Source: a virus. From it: DNA of 27,071 bases. The DNA lies in IMG/VR virus record IMGVR_UViG_3300045135_000870, positions 1 through 27,071 of that record; one strand, given 5' to 3'. Below the pieces are notes generated by a model. That model made no database searches, was not told the DNA's origin, and saw only the letters and a list, made by a program, of their open reading frames with translations. Numbering within the stretch: position 1 is the first letter of the stretch; the number at the start of each line of letters is the position of its first letter. This document shows positions 14,668-21,169 of the stretch, one piece after another. Position numbers and translations under genes: made by a program.

Positions 14668-15482
14668 AGACAGCAATCTACCAATATTGGGATGGTAATG
14701 TTCGCCCGAGCGTACACGCCGGCGTGAATAACATGAAAGCCTATGCCGAGCGTATCGGTGCAGACTATCGGTTCGAAGATAACCCACAGTGGCTTCGTAC
14801 AAGAATGAAGATGGACTTTGGTAACTACTCGCCACACTACGGCGCATTCAAACCATTGTTCGATTCACATTGGGATCAGTATGAAAAGATCTTATTCGTG
14901 GATACAGATGTATTTGCGGTCGACGGACTTGAAGAGAATATCTTCGAGGCTTTCCATGGCGAGATCGGTATCTGTGAAGAACCGTTCCAGCCAAAGCAAC
15001 GTACGATCACGCTAGGACGCATTACGTCTGAAGCAGATAATCTATGGGCAAACACCGTAGAGGCTGCCTACGGCGTGCCTATGCCACGTACAGAAGATGG
15101 TTTGGTCAAAGTCTATAACACTGGTATGGTGCTATACTCTGCAGCTGGTCGTAAGAAAGCCCAGCGTGACTTTGTTAAGTTTGATCAGTACGTAAAGCTT
15201 ATTCGTAATGCAGGTCTTGATAGTTTCTACACGTGCGACCAACCTTACTTACATGCAATGATGTTTGCTAAAGGCTTCGATGTACAGTTCATGGATGCTG
15301 GATGGAACAGCTATATCCATGGTACAAAAGATAAGATTAATCCAAAGCGTCGTATCATGGATTGGCGTGACGAGAATACTAAGTTCGTACATTGCCAGTT
15401 TCCTGGTGCAGATGATCTATCAGAAGAGCAATTGCTAAAGATTGTAAATCTACCACGTAAGGATTGGGGTTATGACATTTAA
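14664..15482 (+). CDS. GT-A-type glycosyltransferase-like protein (island gene 5)
   Basis: A 272-residue relative of island genes 1 and 2. IYQYWDGNVRPS and YAERIGADY mark the family start, ILFVDTDVFAVDGL contains DxD (D80, D82), and YNTGMVLYS followed by TCDQPYLHAMM matches the region after the catalytic centre in GT8/GT-A enzymes. The C-terminal FVHCQFPGADD resembles the metal-binding His segment of gene 1. It has no membrane segment. It overlaps the methyltransferase by 4 nt and the sulfotransferase by 11 nt. Confidence 0.78.
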   Translation: MKTAIYQYWDGNVRPSVHAGVNNMKAYAERIGADYRFEDNPQWLRTRMKMDFGNYSPHYGAFKPLFDSHWDQYEKILFVDTDVFAVDGLEENIFEAFHGEIGICEEPFQPKQRTITLGRITSEADNLWANTVEAAYGVPMPRTEDGLVKVYNTGMVLYSAAGRKKAQRDFVKFDQYVKLIRNAGLDSFYTCDQPYLHAMMFAKGFDVQFMDAGWNSYIHGTKDKINPKRRIMDWRDENTKFVHCQFPGADDLSEEQLLKIVNLPRKDWGYDI

Positions 15483-15981
15483 AGTATTTGGTATTGGTCT
15501 ATCCCGCACAGGTACAACCACACTGAATAATGTTTTGAATCAGTGGGGCTGGCAAACTATTCATTATCCCAACGACCAGCAGCTCTGGGATCCAAAGAGT
15601 CACGGCGCTACAGATATTCCTGCAGCGTTAAATTTTCGTGAGCTGGATCTAAAGTTTCCTGGATCGAAGTTCGTGTACACTGTACGCAACAAGGAGAAAT
15701 GGTTAGATTCTATTGTGCCGTATCTGGAGCGTAAGAAGCAATGGCAGCAATCACAGGGACAAGTAAACATACGCCGTATGCTATATGGTGCACCATTTCC
15801 AAATCGGCAGCAAGCGAGTAAAGCCTGGGATCGACATGACGCAGATGTACGTGCATGGTTTGGTGATCGTATGCTAGTCATAGATATCATTGCAGGCGAA
15901 TCACCACAGAAGCTTGCACAGTTCTTAGGCGTTAAGACTGATATGACTGAATTCCCACACTTGAATGAGTTAAAGAAATGA
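15472..15981 (+). CDS. Sulfotransferase family protein
   Basis: A 169-residue protein with the PAPS-binding loop FGIGLSRTGTTTLNNVL (residues 6-22) and KFVYTVRNKEKWLDSIV (66-82), the 3'-phosphate-binding motif with Arg72 and Ser80. This is a stronger match to the family than the gene at 7179. It is shorter than typical carbohydrate sulfotransferases, so it may be a minimal form. Placed among glycosyltransferases, it would be expected to sulfate a sugar made by them. It overlaps its neighbours by 11 and 4 nt. Confidence 0.85.
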   Translation: MTFKVFGIGLSRTGTTTLNNVLNQWGWQTIHYPNDQQLWDPKSHGATDIPAALNFRELDLKFPGSKFVYTVRNKEKWLDSIVPYLERKKQWQQSQGQVNIRRMLYGAPFPNRQQASKAWDRHDADVRAWFGDRMLVIDIIAGESPQKLAQFLGVKTDMTEFPHLNELKK

Positions 15982-16673
15982 AAGCATACGCGATTGTAAT
16001 GAAAGGTAATGATGTATCTGAACTTGGCTATGAGACTATGGTTAAGTCTTCAGAGGCAGTTGGTAACGACTTCGAAATACAACGTTACGATGCTGTTATT
16101 GCTAATGATGCTATTGCTACTCAGCGTGTTTTCGATTTAAATTGGAATTATCCATGGGATAAGCCAGTTCGTGATATTGCAACTGGTTTACTTAAAACAC
16201 CATACCCAACTCAAAACTATAAAGCTCGTATCGCTTGTGCATTATCTCACTATGCACTTTGGAAATACTGCGATTTAAATAATGAAACAATCATTATTCT
16301 CGAGCATGATGCTGTCTGGAAACAAAAGTTACCAGAGTGGGTTACAATCGATAGTAAGTATGATATAATTGGTATTAATGATCCACGTGGTGCTACACGT
16401 CGTTCTCGACAGTTCCATGAAGAGGTTCAGAAGAAAGAGCCGATGATACAGCGGCCACCCGTTATCGATGAAGAATATGTGCCACAAGGCATTGCTGGTA
16501 ACTCGGCATATATAATGAAACCATCAGGAGCTAAGAAGATGTTAGATCTGGTTGATCAATATGGACTATGGCCGAACGATGCTATTATGTGTCGTCAACT
16601 TGTACGTACACTTGGGGTAACTAAAATTTATTATACAGGAGTGCAGGGCTTACCCTCTACAACATCATCATGA
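15978..16673 (+). CDS. Glycosyltransferase family 25-like protein (copy A)
   Basis: A 231-residue protein with the GT25 (LPS galactosyltransferase-like) pattern. ARIACALSHYALWKYC is followed by IIILEHDAVW, in which ExD (E109, H110, D111) is the metal/donor site. GNSAYIMKPSGAKKML is the conserved segment toward the C-terminus. It is adjacent to a paralogue and overlaps it by 4 nt. GT25 enzymes act on lipo-oligosaccharide or on collagen-like hydroxylysine. Either acceptor could exist here, but neither is shown. Confidence 0.83.
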   Translation: MKAYAIVMKGNDVSELGYETMVKSSEAVGNDFEIQRYDAVIANDAIATQRVFDLNWNYPWDKPVRDIATGLLKTPYPTQNYKARIACALSHYALWKYCDLNNETIIILEHDAVWKQKLPEWVTIDSKYDIIGINDPRGATRRSRQFHEEVQKKEPMIQRPPVIDEEYVPQGIAGNSAYIMKPSGAKKMLDLVDQYGLWPNDAIMCRQLVRTLGVTKIYYTGVQGLPSTTSS

Positions 16674-17314
16674 AAGCATACGTAATTACTATTATGGATA
16701 ATCCTGATTCTGTAAAAGCAGCAGAACGGTGTATTAAATCTGCAGCAAAATACGGTCTTGAGGTTGAAAAGTTTGCGGCTGTCACCCCGGATAAAGATCC
16801 GCTCTGGTATGCCCGTAAAAAAGGTATTCCGGTAAAAGGATTTGAAGAGAAATATTCCCGCTTCGAGAATTGCGTATCAGCTTTCTTATCTCACTTTTCT
16901 CTATGGGAGAAGTGTGTAAAGGATAATTCGAATTATATGATTCTCGAGCACGATGCTTACTTTGTAGACTCCGTGAATATATTCGTGAACTACGATAAAG
17001 CTATGAATCTAGGTAAACCCAGCTACGGTAAAGCACAGCGCCCTATGAAGCTTGGTGTTAACCCTCTTACTTCGAAGCAATACTTTCCTGGTGCACATGC
17101 GTACATGATTAAACCAGCAGGTGCTAAAGCTTTCATTGAACGAGCTTACATTGATGCAGGTCCAACTGATGTCTTCTTACATCTAGGTAGATTCCCCTGG
17201 TTAGAAGAATATTATCCGTGGCCTGTCGAAGCACGTGATACATTCACCACTATCCAGAAAACTGAAGGGTGCTTAGCTAAGCATAATTATAATGACCAAT
17301 ACAAAATTATCTAA
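16670..17314 (+). CDS. Glycosyltransferase family 25-like protein (copy B)
   Basis: A 214-residue paralogue of the preceding gene: MKAYVITIMDNPDSV at the start, NCVSAFLSHFSLWEKC, MILEHDAYF (E93, H94, D95) and AHAYMIKPAGAKAFI. The two copies differ enough that they probably add different sugars or use different acceptors. It overlaps the next gene by 23 nt. Confidence 0.82.
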   Translation: MKAYVITIMDNPDSVKAAERCIKSAAKYGLEVEKFAAVTPDKDPLWYARKKGIPVKGFEEKYSRFENCVSAFLSHFSLWEKCVKDNSNYMILEHDAYFVDSVNIFVNYDKAMNLGKPSYGKAQRPMKLGVNPLTSKQYFPGAHAYMIKPAGAKAFIERAYIDAGPTDVFLHLGRFPWLEEYYPWPVEARDTFTTIQKTEGCLAKHNYNDQYKII

Positions 17315-17903
17315 GCTATTCATCACAGGGTTTGATAAGAATACCGTTTGGATGAAAGACTGGTTTATTGACAATTTCAATAAGCACAATCCTGGCGCAG
17401 AGCTAAAAGTCTATAACTTTGATATTAATTTTACGAATCAGATGGGCTGGTTCAAGAAGCCAGAAGCAATGCTAGCTGCTACTAAATTAGCTCATAAGGT
17501 TTGCTGGATTGATCTCGACTGTGAAGTCGTAGGTAACATCGAAGATATCTTCGATTTTACAGTACCAAACAAACTTGGAATGGTGGAAGATGCTCCTTGG
17601 AGCCAGCGGAATGGAACTACCTGGCATAATTCAGGAGTGGTTTGTTTCGAAGACAATGCACTACCAATTATTAACAAATGGCGTGGTGCATGTGTGAGAA
17701 CAAACCTACGAGGTGACCAAGAGGTTTTACATGATCTTATGAAAGATCCTCTTACTCGTCTTACTAACATCGAAAGTCTTCCAAATCGTTATAACGTTCT
17801 TCGTATTCAGCATATAGATAACACCGTACCAAAAAACCCATTGGTGTATCACTGGACGGGAATTAAAGGTAAAGATCATATTAGGAAATTGATAAATGGG
17901 TAG
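17292..17903 (+). CDS. GT-A-type glycosyltransferase-like protein (island gene 9)
   Basis: A 203-residue protein with VCWIDLDCEVVGNIED, carrying DxD (D74, D76), and WHNSGVVCFED and RGDQEVLHDLM in the positions occupied by NTG and DQ motifs in the other island transferases. PLVYHWTGIKGKDHI at the end provides the His-rich terminal strand. It is a compact GT-A enzyme and is probably capsular or GT8/GT32-like. It starts within the GT25 gene and overlaps the next gene by 8 nt. Confidence 0.72.
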   Translation: MTNTKLSKLFITGFDKNTVWMKDWFIDNFNKHNPGAELKVYNFDINFTNQMGWFKKPEAMLAATKLAHKVCWIDLDCEVVGNIEDIFDFTVPNKLGMVEDAPWSQRNGTTWHNSGVVCFEDNALPIINKWRGACVRTNLRGDQEVLHDLMKDPLTRLTNIESLPNRYNVLRIQHIDNTVPKNPLVYHWTGIKGKDHIRKLING

Positions 17904-18489
17904 AACAGTTCATATTATTGGAAATGGCGATAACGCAGCGATGTATAAACCTGCGAAAGGTGTTAAGATCACTTGCAATCTTCCTCCTTTCGCAGTAGAA
18001 AATGCCTATGCGACATGTATCGTAGATTTTAAGATGATGCGGGCGATGGCAGAAGGCAGCGTGTTTCCACCGGGCCAATGGATCTTAGGATTTCGACCAC
18101 AGAAGTTCCTTGAGATGAATCCCGACTTACGTTTGAAGTGGGCAAATCATATTAAAGAGTTCTATACGGCTCTTCCAGACTATGTCAATGGATATACCGA
18201 TTTCAATTGTGGCCACATGGCTACCCACTATGCATTGAATAAGGTTGATGCATCTGAAGTGCATCTCTATGGATTCGATTCTATGTTTGGTCCTAATCTT
18301 CGCAGCTGTACAGACTTCTACTTGAACTCCGATCGTGGTGACACCAACAACCATCGACTTGCTAATAACTGGCGTCCGATCTGGTCTAAGATGTTTGCAC
18401 AGTATGATGATGTGCAATTTAAGATCCACCATCCACATAAGAATATTAAGTTCCCGATTTCAAAAAATGTTGAAATAATTACAGAATAG
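17896..18489 (+). CDS. Unknown protein with DUF115/sialyltransferase-like start (island gene 10)
   Basis: A 197-residue protein closing the island. VHIIGNGDNAAMYKP (residues 5-19) looks like a Rossmann-type nucleotide-binding turn, followed by ITCNLPPFAVENAYATCIVDFKMM. This layout resembles DUF115/MAF-like and viral sialyltransferase-like proteins, which use CMP-linked acids. The similarity is weak and from pattern only. VHLYGFDSMFG is a second conserved-looking segment. No metal DxD is seen. Its position at the end of the run makes a sugar-transfer role reasonable, but the activity is not established. A promoter begins right after its stop. Confidence 0.65.
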   Translation: MGRTVHIIGNGDNAAMYKPAKGVKITCNLPPFAVENAYATCIVDFKMMRAMAEGSVFPPGQWILGFRPQKFLEMNPDLRLKWANHIKEFYTALPDYVNGYTDFNCGHMATHYALNKVDASEVHLYGFDSMFGPNLRSCTDFYLNSDRGDTNNHRLANNWRPIWSKMFAQYDDVQFKIHHPHKNIKFPISKNVEIITE

Positions 18490-18521
18490 GGGTTTACATA
18501 GGATCGTTTATGTCTTATAGT
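18489..18521 (+). promoter_or_regulatory. Early-type promoter (GGGG-TTTACA-17-TATAGT)
   Basis: GGGG, TTTACA (18493-18498), a 17-bp spacer and TATAGT (18516-18521), with an AAAAAA tract upstream at 18463-18468. It sits between the end of the glycan island and the gene at 18545, restarting transcription. Confidence 0.75.
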
Positions 18522-18544
18522 ACTCTTATCAAAAGGAGATAACG

Positions 18545-18748
18545 ATGAACATCGACGATAAGATCAAGAAGCGCATGGACGAGCTCGAGAATGCTATGAA
18601 GTCGAATGCTCACATCAATGAAACACTCTATGTGATGGATCTGTACTATTCTGTGCGTAAGCTCTGGTCTCGTCTGAGTGAAGAAGATCGTGACTTCCTA
18701 CATGGTGTGGAATACGCTCTTGAGCACAAGACGGAGTGGAATGTATGA
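18545..18748 (+). CDS. Hypothetical protein (67 aa), early-type unit
   Basis: A 67-residue acidic helical protein (DKIKKRMDELENAMKSN, then LYVMDLYYSVRKLWSRL). The ribosome-binding site AAAAGGAGATAAC is strong and follows an early-type promoter. No family is recognised. It shares ATGA with the next gene. Confidence 0.7.
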   Translation: MNIDDKIKKRMDELENAMKSNAHINETLYVMDLYYSVRKLWSRLSEEDRDFLHGVEYALEHKTEWNV

Positions 18749-18972
18749 CTGAAATGGAAATGGACTACGCTGGACAAATTGTAGATTATGCTTTTTCTAA
18801 AATTCAGCATTTTCCAACTAATGAGGATATGGTAAATAGTTTTTGGAATGAATACTTCCAAACGTGCACTATGAGCACACCAGAAACAGGCTTGGAGATG
18901 CCACATGAAGAAGATTTTTCTTACACCTATCATCCTAACGCTGATGAGTACAACAGCCGTAGCGGCTGGTGA
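18745..18972 (+). CDS. Hypothetical protein (75 aa)
   Basis: A 75-residue acidic protein (start MTEMEMDYAGQIVDYAFSKI). ATG 18745 makes the 4-nt ATGA overlap; an in-frame upstream start at 18736 is less likely. The last 68 nt overlap the exported glycine-zipper gene in another frame. No known motif. Confidence 0.6.
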   Translation: MTEMEMDYAGQIVDYAFSKIQHFPTNEDMVNSFWNEYFQTCTMSTPETGLEMPHEEDFSYTYHPNADEYNSRSGW

Positions 18973-19375
18973 ACGAGTCACCGGTAAAGTTAGGGATCAT
19001 TACACTACTGTATATGAGAACGTTCCCTATACCAAGCAGTACTGTAACATCGTAGACGTACCCATCTATGAGACACGCCAGCGTCAAGGTAATGCTGCTG
19101 GCAGTGCACTGCTTGGTATGATCATTGGTGGTGCAACTGGTAAAGCTCTTACTGGTAAAGATGATGGCGCTGCAGCTGGTGCTATTATGGGTGGAATCAT
19201 TGGTGCAGATCAAGGTAGCCGACCGAAGACCGAAAATGTGATCGTTGGTTACCGTAAAGAAAAATCATGTACTGACGAAGTGGTATATAGAGACATACCG
19301 AAAAAAGTTTATTCCCATTCAACTTTGGTGTTTACATTGGATGGGAAAAGATATAAAGTAGATTTTGTAAAATAA
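18905..19375 (+). CDS. Exported glycine-zipper protein
   Basis: A 156-residue protein with a clear Sec signal peptide (MKKIFLTPIILTLMSTTAVA, predicted cut after AVAA near residue 21) and no lipobox Cys. Residues 62-104 form a glycine-zipper 2TM-like domain: GSALLGMIIGGATG, then GAAAGAIMGGIIGAD with small residues every third or fourth position. Flanking beta-like segments each carry one Cys (QYC47 and SC122), which could form a disulfide in the periplasm. Similar domains occur in Gram-negative outer-membrane proteins. GGAGA lies 8-12 nt before the ATG. It could modify the host envelope or block superinfection; that is inference. Confidence 0.8.
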   Translation: MKKIFLTPIILTLMSTTAVAAGERVTGKVRDHYTTVYENVPYTKQYCNIVDVPIYETRQRQGNAAGSALLGMIIGGATGKALTGKDDGAAAGAIMGGIIGADQGSRPKTENVIVGYRKEKSCTDEVVYRDIPKKVYSHSTLVFTLDGKRYKVDFVK

Positions 19376-19381
19376 CAATAT

Positions 19382-19458
19382 GCTTCTGTAGCATAACTGG
19401 ATAATGCAACGGTCTTCTAAACCGTAGATTGTAGGTTCGAGTCCTACCAGGAGCGCCA
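19382..19458 (+). tRNA. tRNA-Arg (TCT)
   Basis: The cloverleaf is complete: acceptor GCTTCTG/CAGGAGC, anticodon loop CTTCTAA giving TCT (codon AGA), T-arm GTAGG-TTCGAGT-CCTAC, discriminator G and encoded CCA. AGA is rare in many proteobacterial hosts, a common reason for phages to carry this tRNA. Confidence 0.95.
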
Positions 19459-19475
19459 ATAATAAGGGGCAGAAC

Positions 19476-19733
19476 ATGGAACCAGTAACTATGGCATTTA
19501 TCTTCTTCATGGGCGTAGGTCTAGGAAGTGAGATCAATAACACAAACGATGACGTATCGATGCTGACCAAACAGCTGAACAAGCTTGAGGAAACGGTTCT
19601 ACGTCTGGCTGGTTCACATGCTTCTGTCTCTGCTCGTACTAAGACAAACGACGAAGTACAAAGGAAACAGATCGAAAATCTTCAGAGTGATGTGGATTTT
19701 CTCGATAAGAAGATCAATACTTTACATCCCTAA
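19476..19733 (+). CDS. Small membrane-anchored coiled-coil protein
   Basis: An 85-residue protein with an N-terminal hydrophobic segment (MAFIFFMGVGLGS, residues 6-18) and a heptad-like helix from about residue 28 to the end (LTKQLNKLEETVLRLAG, KQIENLQSDVDFLDKKI). It lies between two tRNA genes and follows AGGGGC/AGAAC rather than a strong ribosome-binding site. Possible holin- or spanin-like topology is noted, but nothing specific supports it. Confidence 0.65.
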   Translation: MEPVTMAFIFFMGVGLGSEINNTNDDVSMLTKQLNKLEETVLRLAGSHASVSARTKTNDEVQRKQIENLQSDVDFLDKKINTLHP

Positions 19734-19734
19734 T

Positions 19735-19818
19735 GCTCCCGTGGCGGAATGGTAGACGCACCAGACTTAAAATCTGTTGACTTCGGTCGTGCCGGTTCGA
19801 GTCCGGCCGGGAGTACCA
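19735..19818 (+). tRNA. tRNA-Leu (TAA)
   Basis: Type II tRNA with acceptor GCTCCCG/CGGGAGT, anticodon loop CTTAAAA giving TAA, a long variable arm (TGACTTCGGTCGT) and T-arm GCCGG-TTCGAGT-CCGGC, discriminator A and encoded CCA. It begins 1 nt after the upstream gene's stop. Confidence 0.95.
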
Positions 19819-19833
19819 ACAAAGGAATATATT

Positions 19834-20127
19834 ATGCAACAATACTTCAACTTCAGTGGAACAGCCAAACGTCAAGAATATTGGGCAGTTCTTATCATCT
19901 CAATTATGACGACAATCGTTGGCTTAGCATTGGTTGAAGGTGGTTCAGCAGTAGCAGCACTGGTTGCTTTAGTGTTACTAGTTGGTACACTCTGGGTTTT
20001 ACTCGCAACTACTGTTCGTCGTCTACGTGATGCTGGTCTGAACGTATGGTGGATTCTTCTGATCTTCGTACCATACATCTCGTTGGTAGCTCACATTGTG
20101 TTTGGTGTGATTGCATCAAAGGAATAA
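19834..20127 (+). CDS. DUF805 inner-membrane protein
   Basis: A 97-residue membrane protein of the DUF805 family: FNFSGTAKRQEYW at the start, hydrophobic segments at about residues 17-35, 37-60 and 70-93, and the family hallmark RRLRDAGLNVWW between the second and third. Start ATG 19834 follows AAAGGAAT. DUF805 proteins are usually bacterial and their function is unknown, so this may be a host-derived acquisition. It is packed directly between two tRNAs. Confidence 0.85.
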   Translation: MQQYFNFSGTAKRQEYWAVLIISIMTTIVGLALVEGGSAVAALVALVLLVGTLWVLLATTVRRLRDAGLNVWWILLIFVPYISLVAHIVFGVIASKE

Positions 20128-20202
20128 GGACCTATAGCTCAGCGGTAGAGCCGCCCGCTCATAACGGGTAGGTCACAGGTTCGAATCCTGTTGGGTCCAC
20201 CA
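20128..20202 (+). tRNA. tRNA-Met or tRNA-Ile2 (CAT)
   Basis: Acceptor GGACCTA/TGGGTCC, D-arm GCTCAGCGGTAGAGC, anticodon loop CTCATAA (CAT), T-arm ACAGG-TTCGAAT-CCTGT, A73 and encoded CCA. The acceptor top pair is normal G-C, so it is not an initiator. Elongator Met and lysidine-modified Ile2 cannot be separated with confidence; GGTCACAGGTTCGAAT resembles elongator Met. Confidence 0.92.
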
Positions 20203-20237
20203 AATTTTTTCAAAAAAAATCAAAAAAAGTTCATTTA

Positions 20238-20271
20238 GGGGGTTTACATCTGGGTGTGGATACATTATATT
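20238..20271 (+). promoter_or_regulatory. Early-type promoter (GGGGG-TTTACA-17-TATATT)
   Basis: TTTACA (20243-20248), a 17-bp spacer and TATATT (20266-20271), preceded by GGGGG and two A-tracts about one helical turn apart (20211-20218 and 20222-20228). This is the cleanest copy of the family. It drives the gene at 20303. Confidence 0.85.
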
Positions 20272-20302
20272 AATAATATAACAAACACACGGAGACACTC
20301 AC

Positions 20303-20509
20303 ATGCTACTTCCCAACGGCGAAATGATCAAGAACGACGTAATCGAAGCTTTCAACTTTGCTGTTAACGATCCTTCCAACCAGGTCAAAGGCGGCGGTAT
20401 TAACTGGGACTTCGTAGATGCAGATCTTGCTATGGATCTTGGCGATATCTACTCTTTCGAATACCTGAACGAATGCTTGGAAACTTTAGTAGATAACTAC
20501 TTCTCATAA
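20303..20509 (+). CDS. Hypothetical acidic protein (68 aa), early-type unit
   Basis: A 68-residue acidic protein (MLLPNGEMIKNDVIEAF, then GGINWDFVDADLAMDLGD) with no recognised family. It forms a monocistronic-looking unit between two early-type promoters. CACGGAGAC supplies the ribosome-binding site. Small acidic early proteins often bind host factors, but no such claim can be tested here. Confidence 0.7.
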   Translation: MLLPNGEMIKNDVIEAFNFAVNDPSNQVKGGGINWDFVDADLAMDLGDIYSFEYLNECLETLVDNYFS

Positions 20510-20531
20510 ATCTAGAAAAAAAGTTCGTCTA

Positions 20532-20565
20532 GGGGGTTTACAAACATACATATATAGCTTATATT
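20532..20565 (+). promoter_or_regulatory. Early-type promoter of the tRNA/structured-RNA array
   Basis: GGGGG, TTTACA (20537-20542), a 17-bp spacer and TATATT (20560-20565), with AAAAAAA upstream at 20516-20522. The expected start near 20572 lies just before the first structured RNA, so the array appears to be transcribed from here. Confidence 0.85.
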
Positions 20566-20579
20566 ACTACTATAACAAC

Positions 20580-20704
20580 AAGATCACTTAAGGCTGCACA
20601 CCATCAGCGACCAAACGTAAAAGGTAGGTATGCGCCGGCAGCAGAACCCGTAAAAGCCTGTGAGGGCGGAAGTGTTAAAGGGTGTGTTAGCTTTAAGTGA
20701 TCTT
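20580..20704 (+). ncRNA. Unidentified structured RNA E1 in the tRNA array (125 nt)
   Basis: The ends form a perfect 12-bp inverted repeat, AAGATCACTTAA (20580-20591) with TTAAGTGATCTT (20693-20704). It continues inward as GGCT/AGCT (one G-T) and, after one bulged T, GCACACC/GGTGTGT, giving about 23 pairs. The 78-nt core is non-coding and has no tRNA D- or T-arm. It starts about 8 nt after the predicted transcription start and ends 2 nt before tRNA-Asn, so it should be released by tRNA processing. T4 encodes two stable RNAs of unknown role (RNA C and D) in its tRNA cluster, a precedent by position and size only. Confidence 0.75.
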
Positions 20705-20706
20705 AT

Positions 20707-20781
20707 TCCGGATTAGCTCAGCGGTAGAGCAGTTGACTGTTAATCAATTGGTCGTAGGTTCGATCCCTACATCCGGAGCCA
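20707..20781 (+). tRNA. tRNA-Asn (GTT)
   Basis: Acceptor TCCGGAT/ATCCGGA, anticodon loop CTGTTAA giving GTT, T-arm GTAGG-TTCGATC-CCTAC, G73 and encoded CCA. Confidence 0.95.
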
Positions 20782-20786
20782 AAATT

Positions 20787-20876
20787 GGATGGGTGTCAGA
20801 GTGGTTTAATGTCCGGGTCTTGAAAACCCGTGTACGTGAAAGCGTACCGTGGGTTCGAATCCCACCCCATCCGCCA
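20787..20876 (+). tRNA. tRNA-Ser (TGA)
   Basis: Type II tRNA: acceptor GGATGGG/CCCATCC, anticodon loop CTTGAAA giving TGA, a long variable arm with GTACG...CGTAC pairing, T-arm GTGGG-TTCGAAT-CCCAC, G73 and encoded CCA. Confidence 0.95.
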
Positions 20877-20878
20877 AT

Positions 20879-20953
20879 GAGGGTGAAGTGTTAATGGTTG
20901 CACGTCGGTCTCCAAAACCGAAAGAAGGGGTTCGATTCCTCTCACCTTTGCCA
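20879..20953 (+). tRNA. tRNA-Trp (CCA)
   Basis: Acceptor GAGGGTG/CACCTTT with two G-T pairs, anticodon stem TCGGT/ACCGA with loop CTCCAAA giving CCA, T-arm AGGGG-TTCGATT-CCTCT, and G73 as expected for Trp, with encoded CCA. The last base is also the first base of structured RNA E2's outer repeat. Confidence 0.9.
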
Positions 20954-21087
20954 TTACTTTGGTGATACACTGCTCGGTAGCATAACTGAAACATAGGTGT
21001 TCAGACCCTTGTTAGCAAATTCCTGAGACCATTCCTAGGTTCACGTCTCATATTGACTAATAGTAAACAGTGTATCTCCAAAGTAAT
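20953..21087 (+). ncRNA. Unidentified structured RNA E2 in the tRNA array (135 nt)
   Basis: The ends form a 20-position inverted repeat with one T-T mismatch: ATTACTTTGG-T-GATACACTG (20953-20972) and CAGTGTATC-T-CCAAAGTAAT (21068-21087). Inside, TGAGAC/GTCTCA (21024-21029 with 21045-21050) and CTGAA/TTCAG (20986-20990 with 21000-21004) predict two further hairpins. If the RNA began at 20964, it would end GTGTATC-T-CCA, like a tRNA acceptor with a discriminator and CCA, but no D- or T-arm is present. It fills the whole gap between tRNA-Trp and tRNA-Ile. Confidence 0.72.
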
Positions 21088-21162
21088 GTCTCATAGCTCA
21101 GTTGGTAGAGCATTCCACTGATAAGGGAAAGGTCACTGGTTCGAGTCCAGTTGAGACAACCA
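21087..21162 (+). tRNA. tRNA-Ile (GAT)
   Basis: Acceptor TGTCTCA/TGAGACA, D-arm GCTCAGTTGGTAGAGC, anticodon loop CTGATAA giving GAT (the top stem pair is an A-G mismatch), T-arm ACTGG-TTCGAGT-CCAGT, A73 and encoded CCA. The first base overlaps the E2 repeat. Confidence 0.92.
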
Positions 21163-21169
21163 AAATAAT

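Noticed and set aside
19330-19358. TTTACA followed by TATAAA inside the end of the glycine-zipper gene
   Set aside because: The spacing to TATAAA is 15 bp and at 17 bp the hexamer is TAAAGT; there is no G-run or A-tract, so it does not match the promoter family.
20697-20894. 65-codon + strand reading frame over tRNA-Asn and tRNA-Ser
   Set aside because: It is wholly covered by two well-formed tRNA genes and reads tRNA sequence.
20879-20953. Reading this tRNA as Gly (TCC)
   Set aside because: Correct placement of the 7-nt loop CTCCAAA gives anticodon CCA; G73 also fits Trp.
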